42,811 bases of DNA from positions 1 through 42,811 of the forward strand of contig JAABTM010000008.1 in assembly GCA_011389855.1 (NCBI GenBank), given 5' to 3'. Below the pieces are notes generated by a model. It did no database searches and was not told where the DNA came from. It was given only the letters and a program-made list of their open reading frames with translations. The stretch is from Desulfobacteraceae bacterium. GTDB taxonomy: Bacteria; Desulfobacterota; Desulfobacteria; Desulfobacterales; JAABSP01. The translations under genes and the position numbers were made by a program. Shown one piece after another: positions 1-10,450 of the stretch (positions are counted from its first letter, which is position 1; every line of letters starts with the position of its first letter).

Positions 1-781
1 TCACCACCGGGATGCAGTTGATGAAGATGGCGGCCCGGGAGGCGGGCACCTGGGTGAGGGCGTAGTTGTAGCAGAGGAAGGCCGCGATGGTGGCGAACAG
101 GGTCAAATAGATCAGGGACCCCAGGGACGCCATGGAGACGGCCGACCACTCGATCCCCGGCAGTTCCCAAAGAAACCCCGGCGCGAACATGATCGCCCCC
201 CAGAAAATTTGCAATGTCGTGATCTCCAGGGCCGTGTGGCGCGTCCCCAGGTTGCGGGCGATGATCATGTAAAGCGCCGCCGAGATCACCGCCCCCAAAA
301 CCAGCAGGTCCCCGAACAGCGGGCCGCTCAGGTCCCACCCGAAGGACGGATCCCCGGTGATGAGGATGGCGATGCCGATCAGGGAGACGAAGATGCCGAT
401 AATGCTCGCCCAGGTGGTCCGCTCGCCCAGCACGGTCCGGGAGAGGATGGTGACCGCCAGCGGAATGGTGGCGATGATGAGGGATGTTTTGGCCGCCGAC
501 GTGTACTGGAGCCCCAGGGTCTCGAAGACGAAATAGAGTCCGGGCTCGAACAGGGCCGTGAAGAAGACCTTGACATGGTCCCGGCGGCTGAACCGGGGGA
601 ATCCGTGCCGGCCCATGAGGATCAGAAAAAAGATCGAGGCCAGCCCGAACCGGCCGAAAATCAGGGTGAACGTCGGCAGGGTCTCCAGGGCGATTTTGGT
701 GCCCACAAAGGACAGACCCCAGAACAGCACGGCGCCGGCCAGCGCCAGGTAGGTCAATAAAACGCGTTTTTCGGACAACAT
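1..781 (-). CDS. EamA/DMT-family transporter, C-terminus truncated by window edge
   Basis: My own minus-strand translation from ATG at 781: MLSEKRVLLTYLALAGAVLFWGLSFVGTKIALETLPTFTLIFGRFGLASIFFLILMG...; open to the window edge (hence absent from ORF track); hydrophobic repeats and DMT-type N-terminus. Confidence 0.85.
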   Translation of the reverse strand, partial: MLSEKRVLLTYLALAGAVLFWGLSFVGTKIALETLPTFTLIFGRFGLASIFFLILMGRHGFPRFSRRDHVKVFFTALFEPGLYFVFETLGLQYTSAAKTSLIIATIPLAVTILSRTVLGERTTWASIIGIFVSLIGIAILITGDPSFGWDLSGPLFGDLLVLGAVISAALYMIIARNLGTRHTALEITTLQIFWGAIMFAPGFLWELPGIEWSAVSMASLGSLIYLTLFATIAAFLCYNYALTQVPASRAAIFINCIPVV

Positions 782-995
782 TTCCGTTCGGCTCCTCTCC
801 GTCTTTTCGAGTGATGCCCTCTACCACACCCGGGGCCGCCTGTATAGCCTTTTCCCGGAGCGTCCCCTTCCAGAACCATTCCGGCTTGTGTTGACCTTTC
901 GGCGGGAACCGGTATATCCTTCCCGCGGGTCATCGGATAGGGTGAATTTTTTGTATTGATTTCGTGCGTTTGTAAGAAAGGGTCGGAAAAACGGG

Positions 996-2210
996 GTGTT
1001 GGGCAAACTGGAAATCGGAGGGCCGTACAGCCCCAACAAGCGCATCGCGGAGTCGGAGCGGATCTTCGGCTACCGGCAGCTGACCCTCGGGCTGCTGGCC
1101 CTGGTGGCCTGGATGTTCCGGCAGGTGATCGACGCCCATCCCCTGAAAATCGAATACGGCTACTCCCGGCTCCTCTATCCCTACCTGGCCGAAGGGCTGG
1201 CCTGGATTCCCCGGTTGACCCCGGGAACGGTTTCGGCCAGCGAGGCGGCCCTGATCCTGGGGGCGTTCGCGGCCCTGGCATGGCTGGGATTCCGGCTCTA
1301 CGGGGCGGGTTTCCAGGGACGGGCGCTGGCCGTGGTCTTCGTGAAAACCATCGTCAACGGGTCGGCCCTGCTGTTGGGCCTCTACTTCGTTTACCAGATG
1401 GGATGGGGGCTCAATTACCTGCGGGCGGATTTCGCCGACGCCCTGTTCCAAGGCGAGGAGAGAGTGGCGGAGATCCCCGTGGATTACGAGGGGATGGCCC
1501 GGGACATGATGGCGCTGGCCAACGACCTCCAAAGGGATTTCGACGACCGGCCGGCCCGGCTGTGGCTCCGTAAGCTGGACCCGCTGGTGGACGATTCGAT
1601 CCGGCGGGTGGGGGATCTGACCCGGCCCGGTCTGCCGCCCCACCCGCCGCCCACCAAGATCCTCATGGCCAACGAGATCCTCTCCATGTTCGGCGTCTCC
1701 GGGTTTTTCTCCCCCTTTCTCATGGAACCCCACGTCAACGCCAACCTGCTGCCCTGGGAGTTGCCCGTGTTCATGGCCCACGAAAAGGCCCATTTCATGG
1801 GGTTCGCCTCTGAAACCGACGCCAACCTCGCGGCCTACATCGCCTGCCTGCGGTCGTCGTCGGACCACCTCCGGTACGCCGGGGCCGTCCGGGTTTTGCT
1901 GGCCCTCAACCGGCCCATCGGGGACGAGCGGTGGCAGGAACTGGTCCGGGACGGACTCTCGGAGCGGGTCAAGGCGGACATCCGGGCCCGGAACGAGCGG
2001 ATTCTGGGGTACCGGCGCCGGTATCTCAGGCTGTTCAGTATCCAACGAAAAATCAATGATTTTTACCTGCGGCTCAATTCCCAGGAACTGGGGGTGGACT
2101 CCTACGGCGCCGGGCTCGACCACCTCGTCCGGTGGTGGCGTCTGCGGCGGGTGTCCGGCCGGGCCCGGCCGCCGGGCGGGGTTCCGCTACCGGTCGTTTT
2201 GTTCCACTGA
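996..2210 (+). CDS. DUF3810-like membrane protein with HExxH-like motif
   Basis: N-terminal hydrophobic segments followed by MAHEKAHFMGFASETDANLAAYIACLRSS, characteristic of DUF3810. Confidence 0.75.
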   Translation: MLGKLEIGGPYSPNKRIAESERIFGYRQLTLGLLALVAWMFRQVIDAHPLKIEYGYSRLLYPYLAEGLAWIPRLTPGTVSASEAALILGAFAALAWLGFRLYGAGFQGRALAVVFVKTIVNGSALLLGLYFVYQMGWGLNYLRADFADALFQGEERVAEIPVDYEGMARDMMALANDLQRDFDDRPARLWLRKLDPLVDDSIRRVGDLTRPGLPPHPPPTKILMANEILSMFGVSGFFSPFLMEPHVNANLLPWELPVFMAHEKAHFMGFASETDANLAAYIACLRSSSDHLRYAGAVRVLLALNRPIGDERWQELVRDGLSERVKADIRARNERILGYRRRYLRLFSIQRKINDFYLRLNSQELGVDSYGAGLDHLVRWWRLRRVSGRARPPGGVPLPVVLFH

Positions 2211-3134
2211 CAGGGCCTCCTCCTTTTTCGCCGCCTTCCGGTCCTTCTGAACCCGATGGTCGTCGATCCGCTTTTTCATCCGGTCCCGCAGATTTTTCGA
2301 TTTTACGTTGAAGACGGTATACCCGTATCGGATGTTTTTTTCGAAGAGGTCCGGGCAGTTCTTGATGCTGGATTTCAGTTTCATGGAGTTGGACGCGGCT
2401 TTCCGGATGATGTGGATCTCCTTGCCCACCACCCGGGTGCGGCCCTCTTTCACGGCATCCAGAAAGTCCTGGCGGGTCGGCGCGCATTCGGCGTAGGTGA
2501 CTACCTTGCCGAGATAGAAGAGGGTGTGGCCGTCGCTGCCGCCGGTGACGGCCTTTTGCAGGTTGAAGCCCAGCAGGGCGCACTGGAGGTTCCATTTGTT
2601 GAGGTTTTCGCCGTTGATCACCTCCACGCCGTCGGCCATGGCCAGGAGTTCCTGGAGGCCGCCCCTGGAGAACTGGAGATTGCAGACCCCGGTGTAGACC
2701 CCGCAGTAGGGGTGGGGAAAAATGATCACCGACCGGTACTGCCAGGCCCGGCGGATGATCTCCTTGAGATCCAGGGAAAGGGAGGTCATGGTGTCGTGGC
2801 CCATGAAGGGGACGATGTCCTTCCGGTAGAACCATTCCAGGCTCTTGATGTCATAAAAATAGATGAGCAGGTGGGTGCCTTCTTTAGCGGTGACTTCGAT
2901 GCCGGGGATGCTCAGGACGTCTTTGTAACCGTCCATTTCCACGGCGCCGTCGATGGCGTTGTGGTCGGTGATGGCCACGCCGATGTTGAGTTCGGCGGCC
3001 CGCTCGGCGATGGCGGCCACCGAGTTCATGCCGTCGGAATGGCGGGTGTGGAAATGGAGATCCGCTACGGTATAATCGGCGGTCAGGGCGCCCAGGTCGG
3101 GCTTTTGGAATTCGATCTTGTAGGGACAGGCCAT
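2187..3134 (-). CDS. PHP-domain protein (metal-dependent phosphoesterase family)
   Basis: ADLHFHTRHSDGMNSVAAIAERAAELNIGVAITDHNAIDGA: canonical PHP motif; IFPHPY and GSDGH motifs. Confidence 0.85.
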   Translation of the reverse strand: MACPYKIEFQKPDLGALTADYTVADLHFHTRHSDGMNSVAAIAERAAELNIGVAITDHNAIDGAVEMDGYKDVLSIPGIEVTAKEGTHLLIYFYDIKSLEWFYRKDIVPFMGHDTMTSLSLDLKEIIRRAWQYRSVIIFPHPYCGVYTGVCNLQFSRGGLQELLAMADGVEVINGENLNKWNLQCALLGFNLQKAVTGGSDGHTLFYLGKVVTYAECAPTRQDFLDAVKEGRTRVVGKEIHIIRKAASNSMKLKSSIKNCPDLFEKNIRYGYTVFNVKSKNLRDRMKKRIDDHRVQKDRKAAKKEEALSVEQNDR

Positions 3135-3155
3135 GGCGATTTTCTCCCCTTGGGG

Positions 3156-3866
3156 TCAGCGGGCGTTTCCGTTGCCGGCGATCCGGTTGTCTGGCCTCAG
3201 CGGCAGCAGTCGCATCAGCACGTGATAGGCGCGGTTGATTTGGAGGAATCGGTCCCCGGCCCCGTCGCCGTGATCGGGGTGGTGCTGTTTGGCCAGCCGG
3301 CGGAACCGTTTCTTGACCATGGGGATGTCGGCGGACAAGGGCAGGTCCAGCACGGAGAAGCTGTGTTCATAGTCGGCGTAATGGGTCAGGATCTCCCATG
3401 TGCCGTTCATGAAGGCGTCTATGGTCCGGGCGTCCAGGGCGTCGTAATTGGCTGTGTCGAGGTAGAAGCTCCGGGCCGACAGATGGGCCAGGGCGTCGTC
3501 CCCGACCTTGTCCCGGTGGAACCGGCAGTAATCGGCGTCGTCCGCGGCGTCGGCGCAAAACCGGCCGTCGTGGGGGTGGTAGAACCGGCACCGGCCCGGC
3601 GGCGGGTAATCGGCCAGAAACGTCCGCATGAAATGGATGTAGAGGTATTTGTCCTCCCGGTAAAAACGGTCCTGGAGGCGATAGAGGAGATGGAACAGCA
3701 GGAAATGATGCCGGTAGAGGGTGAGGGAATCCGCCCGGTAAACCGTCAGATCCGGAAAAGCGCTCCGCAGGAGCCCGCTTTCGTAGCAGGGCGAGGTCAG
3801 GGAGAGCAGATGGGACCGGACGGCGTCCGCGTCCATCTGTCTGAATCCTTCCTCGAAGTCGTCCAT
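3156..3866 (-). CDS. J-domain protein with C-terminal J domain and Cys/His-rich N-terminal part
   Basis: VLDLPLSADIPMVKKRFRRLAKQHHPDHGDGAGDRFLQINRAYHVLM (HPD motif); CRFYHPHDGRFCADAADDADYCRFHRDK segment. Confidence 0.75.
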   Translation of the reverse strand: MDDFEEGFRQMDADAVRSHLLSLTSPCYESGLLRSAFPDLTVYRADSLTLYRHHFLLFHLLYRLQDRFYREDKYLYIHFMRTFLADYPPPGRCRFYHPHDGRFCADAADDADYCRFHRDKVGDDALAHLSARSFYLDTANYDALDARTIDAFMNGTWEILTHYADYEHSFSVLDLPLSADIPMVKKRFRRLAKQHHPDHGDGAGDRFLQINRAYHVLMRLLPLRPDNRIAGNGNAR

Positions 3867-3880
3867 ACGTCTCCTTCGCC

Positions 3881-5791
3881 CTATCCCCTTCGCATCTTCC
3901 GGACATCGCCCACCCGGATGGTCACGTTCTGGGCGTCGAAGTATTCCAGTAGCGGAATCAGGTATTTGCGGGAAACACCGGTCATCTCCTTGAAATCGGG
4001 GGCGCTCAGGTCGGTATGCTCGGCGAAATAGGCCGCCAGCCGCTGCCTCAGCTCCTGGATGGCGCCGGCGTCGAAGAAGAGGTTCTCCTTGGCCTTGACC
4101 AGCTTTCCTTCTTCCACCAGCATGTCGAGGACGTCCCGGGACCGGCCCCCGTCCAGATCCAGTTCCCGCTGCAATTCCTTGAAATAAGGCGGCCGGAGCC
4201 CGCCCTCCCGGTAGGCCGTAAGGATCTTCTCCTTGACCGCCTCCTGGTCGATGCCCAAAGAAACGGCGTGGGACGCCGACCGGACGGTCCGATCTTCCTG
4301 GACGATCTCGCCCTCCCTGGCCATCCCCTGGAGCACCATGTTGAACAGCTTGACGCCGAGCACCGGCGGTAGTTTCGATTTGATCTCTTCTTTGGACATC
4401 CCGATTTTCAGGGGATTGTTCCGATGGTAGGTCTCCAGGAGATCCCGGATCTCCGATTTGAGTTTCTCGAAGGTGTTCCGGTGGATGAAGATCCGGTTTT
4501 CCTTGTCGGTCTGGATGATGGCGCGGTCCGTCAGCAGCCCCTGGAGGACCCCGTTGAGGGGCTTGTCCGACAGGTTGGCGACGACCTTCAGTTCCGAAAA
4601 GGAGACGCCGCGGTACCCGGCCCCGCCGACATGATGGGAGATTATGGCGGCGGGCTCGGCGTCCAGGAGACCGCGCAGGCCGTCCACGACATCAGGTCGC
4701 AGCCGTTTGTGCTTGGCCGGCGCCGGATCGAGAACCCGGCCCCCGGCGATGGTCCGCACCGGCGAATAGCTCCGGAGGACGAACCGGTCGTCCCGCACCA
4801 GGGTGACGGGGGTGTCCAGCCGCAACTGGGCGATGGCGGTCTCGCCCGGCGGGAGATCGTCGCTTTCCAGCAGGATGAGGTTGCCCAAAATCTCGCTGGT
4901 TCCGGAGTGGAACCGGACCCGGGTGCGATTTTTGATGGGCTTTTTGTTGCTTTTAAGGTAATGGACCGTCACGTCCACCATGTAGCTGGGCACCAGGGCG
5001 TCGGGGGTGGAGACCGTGTCGCCCCGCTGGACCGCGGCCTTGTCGAGGCCCTGGAAGTTGATGGCCGTGCGCATGCCGTGGCGGGCCTCTTCCACGCCGG
5101 CGTTGTGGACCTGGACCCCCCGCACCTTGGAGGTCACTTTGGACGGATAGATCATGATGGTGTCGCCCACCCGCACCTGACCCGAGGCGAGGGTGCCGGT
5201 GATGACCGTGCCGAACCCCCGCATGGTGAAGACCCGGTCCACGGGCAGGCGGAAGATGTTGATGGGGCTGCGCTCCGGCGCCTGGTCCGCCGCCTCGGCC
5301 AGGGCCTTGAGAAAGTCGTCGATTCCCTCGCCGGTGGCGGACGACACCGCCACCATGGGGCTGTCTTCCAGAAAGGTCCCCTCCAGGAATTCGGCGATGT
5401 CTTCCTGAACCAGCTCCAGCCACTCCTCGTCCACCATATCGATTTTGGTCAGCACCACCATGCCGTGGCGGATGCCCAGCAGCGAGCAGATCTCCAGATG
5501 CTCGACGGTCTGGGGCATGACCCCTTCGTCCGCGGCGATGACCATGGCCACCAGGTCGATGCCCGAGGCGCCGGCCACCATGTTTTTGACAAATTTCTCA
5601 TGACCCGGGACATCCACGATGCCCACCTGGGCGCCGTCGGGAAGGGCCAGGGAGGCGAATCCCAGTTCGATGGTGATGCCCCGCTGCTGCTCTTCCTTCA
5701 ACCGGTCGGTGTTGGTCCCGGTCACGCGTCTGATCAGACTCGTCTTGCCGTGGTCGATATGGCCCGCCGTGCCCAGAATGATCTCTTTCAA
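3881..5791 (-). CDS. selB: Selenocysteine-specific translation elongation factor SelB
   Basis: [46 protein letters not shown] GTPase N-terminus, [12 protein letters not shown], 636 aa with C-terminal winged-helix region ending in [21 protein letters not shown]. Confidence 0.95.
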   Translation of the reverse strand: MKEIILGTAGHIDHGKTSLIRRVTGTNTDRLKEEQQRGITIELGFASLALPDGAQVGIVDVPGHEKFVKNMVAGASGIDLVAMVIAADEGVMPQTVEHLEICSLLGIRHGMVVLTKIDMVDEEWLELVQEDIAEFLEGTFLEDSPMVAVSSATGEGIDDFLKALAEAADQAPERSPINIFRLPVDRVFTMRGFGTVITGTLASGQVRVGDTIMIYPSKVTSKVRGVQVHNAGVEEARHGMRTAINFQGLDKAAVQRGDTVSTPDALVPSYMVDVTVHYLKSNKKPIKNRTRVRFHSGTSEILGNLILLESDDLPPGETAIAQLRLDTPVTLVRDDRFVLRSYSPVRTIAGGRVLDPAPAKHKRLRPDVVDGLRGLLDAEPAAIISHHVGGAGYRGVSFSELKVVANLSDKPLNGVLQGLLTDRAIIQTDKENRIFIHRNTFEKLKSEIRDLLETYHRNNPLKIGMSKEEIKSKLPPVLGVKLFNMVLQGMAREGEIVQEDRTVRSASHAVSLGIDQEAVKEKILTAYREGGLRPPYFKELQRELDLDGGRSRDVLDMLVEEGKLVKAKENLFFDAGAIQELRQRLAAYFAEHTDLSAPDFKEMTGVSRKYLIPLLEYFDAQNVTIRVGDVRKMRRG

Positions 5792-5840
5792 TGGTGGATC
5801 GCTCCTCCCTGCGTTCGTTCAGGTTCCGCTGTCGGGCGGA

Positions 5841-6017
5841 CTACTCTTTGGTTTTGGATTTCCGGATGGCTTCCAGAACGTAGGCCATGCCCACCAGGAA
5901 AATGCCCAGTCCCGCCATGTAGGCCGGGTTGGCGTCGGGGTAAAAAATCCGGCTGATCAGGACGGCGAAAAAACCGGCCAGAACGACCCTTATGAGAAAA
6001 ATATAGAATGGATTCAA
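5841..6017 (-). CDS. Small membrane protein (~58 aa), probable TTG start
   Basis: Minus-strand reading MNPFYIFLIRVVLAGFFAVLISRIFYPDANPAYMAGLGIFLVGMAYVLEAIRKSKTKE*, two hydrophobic helices, AAAGGGG upstream of TTG; missed by the ORF track because of length and start codon. Confidence 0.55.
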   Translation of the reverse strand: MNPFYIFLIRVVLAGFFAVLISRIFYPDANPAYMAGLGIFLVGMAYVLEAIRKSKTKE

Positions 6018-6150
6018 GAAGGAAACCCCTTTCCGGCAAATCGTTCATGTTTGGTTCCAGTTTCTGTACCACAAGGCCCGAAAAATTGAAAGGAGATAAA
6101 AAAACGCTTGTAAAAAGACTTGGGATTTGATACTTAAACTTTTGCTTACG

Positions 6151-6226
6151 GTGGGTGTAGCTCAGCTGGTAGAGCACCGGGTTGTGGCCCCGGTTGTCGT
6201 GGGTTCAAGCCCCATCACTCACCCCA
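6151..6226 (+). tRNA. tRNA-His (GTG)
   Basis: GTGGGTG...CACTCAC acceptor stem, anticodon loop TTGTGGC, T-loop TTCAAGC, encoded CCA. Confidence 0.95.
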
Positions 6227-6240
6227 TCCAAAATTCTTTA

Positions 6241-6317
<77 letters not shown>

Positions 6318-6325
6318 ATAAATCT

Positions 6326-6363
6326 AAGGGGTTAACCGAAATCGCGGTTGGCCCCTTTTTTTT
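6326..6363 (+). terminator. Rho-independent terminator after tRNA-Arg
   Basis: AAGGGGTTAACCG-aaatcg-CGGTTGGCCCCTT followed by a T run. Confidence 0.8.
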
Positions 6364-6432
6364 GTTGGGTAGGGCGTCACATACCAGACAAGGGCGATGC
6401 CCTGGGGGTGGTTCAAGCCCAGCCAATAAAAA

Positions 6433-6457
6433 GGGCGGCCGGAAAACCGGTCGCCCC
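6433..6457 (-). terminator. Rho-independent terminator for the minus-strand tRNA-Ser genes
   Basis: On the minus strand GGGCGACCGG-TTTT-CCGGCCGCCC followed by TTTTTA. Confidence 0.75.
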
Positions 6458-6469
6458 AACAATTTAAAA

Positions 6470-6562
6470 TGGCGGAGAGAGAGGGATTCGAACCCTCGGT
6501 AGAGCTTTCACCCTACACTCGCTTAGCAGGCGAGCGCCTTCAGCCGGCTCGGCCATCTCTCC
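6470..6562 (-). tRNA. tRNA-Ser (GCT)
   Basis: Minus strand GGAGAGATGGCCGAGC...CTGCTAA anticodon loop, long variable arm, GGTTCGAATCCCTCTCTCTCCGCCA. Confidence 0.94.
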
Positions 6563-6599
6563 GCGATATGTTTTTTTTCTTGCGTCCCTGGGTCGTCCA

Positions 6600-6685
6600 T
6601 GGCGGAGGGAGTAGGATTCGAACCCACGGAGCTTTCGCTCAACGGTTTTCAAGACCGCCGCCTTAAACCACTCGGCCATCCCTCC
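6600..6685 (-). tRNA. tRNA-Ser (TGA)
   Basis: Minus strand GGAGGGATGGCCGAGTGG...CTTGAAA anticodon loop, long variable arm, GGTTCGAATCCTACTCCCTCCGCCA. Confidence 0.94.
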
Positions 6686-6765
6686 GAAGGGAACCCTTTA
6701 AATACCATTTCAGCCCCCCATCGTCAATAGATTTGTCAAAATTTTTCGTAGGGCCGAAACCGCCG

Positions 6766-7272
6766 TCAGGCTTCGGTCAGGTGCTTGGCCAGATGGCCCA
6801 GCTCCGGGAAAATCAGCTTTTCGCAGGCCAGCTTGCAGGCCTTGAGGCTGCCGGGCATGCAGAAGACCGCGGCCCCTTTGATGACCCCGGCCGTGGCCCG
6901 GGAGAGGATGGCCGGAGACCCGATCTCCTCGTAACTGAGCGCGGCGAAGAGGGCGCCGAAGCCCGTCATCTCCTTTTCCAGGAGTCCCTTGACCGTTTCG
7001 ATGGTGACGTCCTTGGGGCTGATGCCGGTGCCGCCGTTCATCAGCACCACCTGAGGCCGATGGTCCTGGATGGCGTCCAGGGTCGTGCCGGCGATGATGT
7101 CCGGATTGTCCGGGATCACCTCGTGGTGGACCACGTCATGGCCCATGGATTCCAACCGTTCTTTTATCCACCCGCCGCTGGCATCGTCCGTCAGGGAGCG
7201 GGTCGAAGAGAGAGTGATGATGGCGATCCGGACGGTTCTGGCTGCCGCGGCTTTGTGTTCTTCCGTTCCCAT
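6766..7272 (-). CDS. moaB: MoaB/MogA-family molybdenum cofactor biosynthesis protein
   Basis: VRIAIITLSSTRSLTDDASG, LMNGGTGISPKDVTIE, FCMPGSLKACKLACEKLIFPELGHL. Confidence 0.9.
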   Translation of the reverse strand: MGTEEHKAAAARTVRIAIITLSSTRSLTDDASGGWIKERLESMGHDVVHHEVIPDNPDIIAGTTLDAIQDHRPQVVLMNGGTGISPKDVTIETVKGLLEKEMTGFGALFAALSYEEIGSPAILSRATAGVIKGAAVFCMPGSLKACKLACEKLIFPELGHLAKHLTEA

Positions 7273-7388
7273 GGCCGATTGCCTTTCTGTTCAGGGTCCA
7301 TAATGGCCTTGATTTTACCGGATGATTTCCGTATGATCAAGAGTCTTTGGACGACGGCAACCGTTTACGCGTTTTACGAGAGGCTTTC

Positions 7389-7991
7389 ATGCGCTACCCC
7401 TGCACCGGCGTCATCCTAGCCGGCGGACTCAACACCCGATTTTCCGGCCGGAACAAGGCGTTTATCGAAATCGGCGGAGCCCCGATCCTGGATCGCATCC
7501 TGGCCCTCTTCCGGGAAATCTTCGACGAGATCGTGCTGGTCGCCAACGATCCCCTCCAGTACCTGGATTGGGATCTCCAGATCGTCACCGACATCTTCCC
7601 GTTGCGCAGCTCCCTGACCGGCATCCACGCCGGCCTGGTGGCCGCGTCCCGGCCCCATGCGTTTTTCTCCTCCTGCGACGCCCCGTTTCTGAAAAAGGCG
7701 TTGGTGGTCCACATCCTGGGCGGGATCGATCCCAAAATCGACGTGGTCATCCCCCAGGTCACGCTGGGCCTGGAGCCTCTTTGCGCCGTCTATTCCAAGG
7801 CGTGCATCAAGCCCATCGAACGAAATTTATCCAACAACCGGTTAAAAATCCAGGGATTTTTCCCCGATGTGCGGGTTAAAAAAATCCCCGGGGAGGTTCT
7901 GGACCGGACCGATCCGGGCCTGACCTCTTTTTTCAATGTCAACACGCCCGAGGATCTGGAGCGGGCCAGGGCGATGATAAATGGCGATTAA
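7389..7991 (+). CDS. mobA: Molybdenum cofactor guanylyltransferase (MobA-like)
   Basis: TGVILAGGLNTRFSGRNKAFIEIGGAPILDRIL nucleotidyltransferase N-terminus; start placed at ATG 7389 within ORF 7347..7991. Confidence 0.88.
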   Translation: MRYPCTGVILAGGLNTRFSGRNKAFIEIGGAPILDRILALFREIFDEIVLVANDPLQYLDWDLQIVTDIFPLRSSLTGIHAGLVAASRPHAFFSSCDAPFLKKALVVHILGGIDPKIDVVIPQVTLGLEPLCAVYSKACIKPIERNLSNNRLKIQGFFPDVRVKKIPGEVLDRTDPGLTSFFNVNTPEDLERARAMINGD

Positions 7992-8397
7992 CGCCGGAAA
8001 GAAGGAAAAAATGGACACACCGAAAGCGGGCGACACCATCGATTTAGGGGCCGTCATGGCGGCCGTCAAAGGCCATCCGGATTACGACAAGGTGGGGATG
8101 GCGCTCTACCACAACGGCGTGGTGCGGAGCACATCCCGGGACGGGCGGAAGGTGTCGGGCCTTCGGGTCGTCGTCGATCACGACAGGCTGGAGGTCATCC
8201 TCGCACGCTTCAGGAAAAAGCCCGGCATCATCGACATCCAGATTCAAATCGCGGCGGGACGGGATCTTGTTGTCGGAGACGACGTGATGTTTCTGGCGGT
8301 GGCCGGGGATATCCGCGACAATGTGGTTCCGGTGCTGCGGGATATGCTGGACGAGGTTAAATCGACGGTGACGGCAAAAACGGAATTTTTCGTTTGA
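7981..8397 (+). CDS. MoaE-like molybdopterin synthase catalytic subunit family protein
   Basis: GMALYHNGVVRSTSRDGRKVSGLRVVVDHDRLEVIL...VGDDVMFLAVAGDIRDNVVPVLRDMLDEVKSTVTAKTEFFV; alternative start at 8011 (MDTPKAG). Overlaps the mobA stop. Confidence 0.75.
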   Translation: MAINAGKKEKMDTPKAGDTIDLGAVMAAVKGHPDYDKVGMALYHNGVVRSTSRDGRKVSGLRVVVDHDRLEVILARFRKKPGIIDIQIQIAAGRDLVVGDDVMFLAVAGDIRDNVVPVLRDMLDEVKSTVTAKTEFFV

Positions 8398-8480
8398 GGA
8401 GATAGTTGAGGGCGTCACCCCAACATTGACCGCCCTGGAACCGAAGAGTTGAAACCGACCGAACCGGACCGAATACGCTT

Positions 8481-10448
8481 ATGGGAATCGCAGCGGACAT
8501 CGCCATTATCATCCTGGCCGCGCTTCTCGGCGGTCTGATCGCCCAGGCGCTCAGACAGCCGCTGATGCTGGGCTACATCCTCGCCGGGGTCCTGGTGGGC
8601 CCCCACACGGGACTGGTTACCGTCTCGGATATCCACAACATCGAACTTCTGGCCGAAATCGGCGTGGCGCTGCTGCTGTTCGCCCTCGGGCTGGAATTTT
8701 CCTTCAAGGAACTGAAGCCGGTGCGGTCCATCGCCCTCATCGGCGCCCCGATCCAGATTCTGTTGACCATGGCCTATGGATTCGCCATCGGCAAAGCGTT
8801 CGGATGGGGCTGGCACCCCTCCATTTGGCTCGGCGCGCTCATTTCCCTGTCGTCCACCATGGTCCTGCTCAAGACCCTCATGTCGACGGGCCGGATGGGG
8901 ACCCTCTCCAGCCGGGTGATGATCGGGATGCTGATCGTTCAGGACCTGGCGGTGGTCCCCATGATGATCATTCTGCCGCAGCTCAGCGATCCGGCGGCCG
9001 GCCTGCCGGCGGTGGGGCTTGCCGGATTGAAGGCCGCGGTCTTTATTGCCCTTATGGTCATTCTGGGAACCCGGCTGCTGCCCATGCTGATTCGCGCCAT
9101 CGCCCGGTGGAATTCCCGGGAGCTGTTCCTGCTGGCCATCACCGCCATCGGCCTGGGGGTGGGGTACGCCACCTATCTGGCCGGACTTTCCTTTGCTTTC
9201 GGCGCGTTCGTGGCCGGCATGGTGCTGAGCGAATCCGATTACGGCCATCAGGCCCTGAGCGACATCATCCCCCTGCGGGACCTCTTCGGCCTGCTGTTTT
9301 TCGCATCCGTGGGCATGCTGCTGGACCCGGTCTACCTGCTGGCCAATCTCCGGCAGGTGCTGCTGCTGGTTTTTTTGGTTTGTCTGGGCAAGGGAACGAT
9401 TTTCGCTTCTATCACGCGTCTTTTCGGCTATTACAATGTGGCGCCCCTGGCGGTGGGACTGGGGCTGTTCCAGGTGGGGGAGTTTTCCTTTCTGCTGGCC
9501 CGGGTGGGCATCAGCACCGGCTCCATCAGCCATGACCTGTACATGCTGACGCTCAACACCACCATCATCACCATGATCCTGACCCCCTTCATGGCCCGTC
9601 TCACCGCCCCCCTTTACGCCCTGCGCAAGCGGATGTTCAAACACGAGCCGGTGCAGACCATGAACCTTCCGGCATCAGGTCTCAACGACCATGTGATCAT
9701 CGCCGGCGGCGGAAACCTCGGCTTCTTCCTGGCGCGGATTCTTCGAAAGCTTTCCATGAGTTTCGTGGTGGTGGAAATGGATTTCCGGCGGGTGGAGGCC
9801 ATGAAGGCGGAGGGCCTGCCGGTGATTTACGGCGACGCCAGCCAGCCCGTGGTGCTGGAGGCCTGCGACTTGGAAAAGGCCAAGCTGTTGCTGGTCACCA
9901 CGCCTTCTATCTTTATCGCCCAGGCCATTGTCGAGGGGACCCGCCGGGTGCGGCCGGATCTGGTGATCATCGCCAGGGCCGAAGGAACCGACCAAATGAA
10001 AACCCTCAATGACCAGGGCGTGGACGAGGTGGTCCAGCCGCAACTGGAAGCCGGGCTTGAAATCACCCAGTTGATGCTGTTCAACCTCAACATCCCGGCC
10101 GGGGAAATCGTGAAATTCACCGATGCGGTGCGAAAGGAGCAGTATGCCTCGCTTTATGAAGAGCGCGGCGGATACACCGCCATCGACATGCTTCAGAACG
10201 CGAGCCTGATGATGGATGTGAGCTGGATCCAACTGCCCGACGGCAGCCCCCTGGTGGGCGACAGCATTGGTCAGCTTGAAATCCGCAAGAAAACCGGCGC
10301 TTCAGTGGTGGGCATCATCCAGGACGGACAGGTCCATCCCAATCCCGACGTCGGGCACCGGTTTTTACCGCGTGATTTTGTGGCGGTCCTGGGGAACAAA
10401 GACCAGATAGAGGCGTTTCGGGAGTTTGCGTTTCCGGCGCTGAAGTAA
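8481..10448 (+). CDS. Kef/CPA2-type monovalent cation:proton antiporter with TrkA-N domain
   Basis: Multiple TM segments, [31 protein letters not shown], then cytoplasmic [17 protein letters not shown] (TrkA-N) and TrkA-C-like end. Confidence 0.9.
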   Translation: MGIAADIAIIILAALLGGLIAQALRQPLMLGYILAGVLVGPHTGLVTVSDIHNIELLAEIGVALLLFALGLEFSFKELKPVRSIALIGAPIQILLTMAYGFAIGKAFGWGWHPSIWLGALISLSSTMVLLKTLMSTGRMGTLSSRVMIGMLIVQDLAVVPMMIILPQLSDPAAGLPAVGLAGLKAAVFIALMVILGTRLLPMLIRAIARWNSRELFLLAITAIGLGVGYATYLAGLSFAFGAFVAGMVLSESDYGHQALSDIIPLRDLFGLLFFASVGMLLDPVYLLANLRQVLLLVFLVCLGKGTIFASITRLFGYYNVAPLAVGLGLFQVGEFSFLLARVGISTGSISHDLYMLTLNTTIITMILTPFMARLTAPLYALRKRMFKHEPVQTMNLPASGLNDHVIIAGGGNLGFFLARILRKLSMSFVVVEMDFRRVEAMKAEGLPVIYGDASQPVVLEACDLEKAKLLLVTTPSIFIAQAIVEGTRRVRPDLVIIARAEGTDQMKTLNDQGVDEVVQPQLEAGLEITQLMLFNLNIPAGEIVKFTDAVRKEQYASLYEERGGYTAIDMLQNASLMMDVSWIQLPDGSPLVGDSIGQLEIRKKTGASVVGIIQDGQVHPNPDVGHRFLPRDFVAVLGNKDQIEAFREFAFPALK

Positions 10449-10450
10449 AA

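Noticed and set aside
930-2123. 397-aa minus-strand ORF antisense to the DUF3810 gene
   Set aside because: High-GC shadow ORF; Pro/Gly/His/Gln-rich with no domain motifs, while the opposite strand has recognisable protein.
2256-4031. 591-aa plus-strand ORF over PHP and J-domain genes
   Set aside because: Spans two real antisense genes; low-complexity composition, shadow of GC-rich coding.
4424-5956. 510-aa plus-strand ORF antisense to selB
   Set aside because: Antisense shadow of a clearly conserved GTPase.
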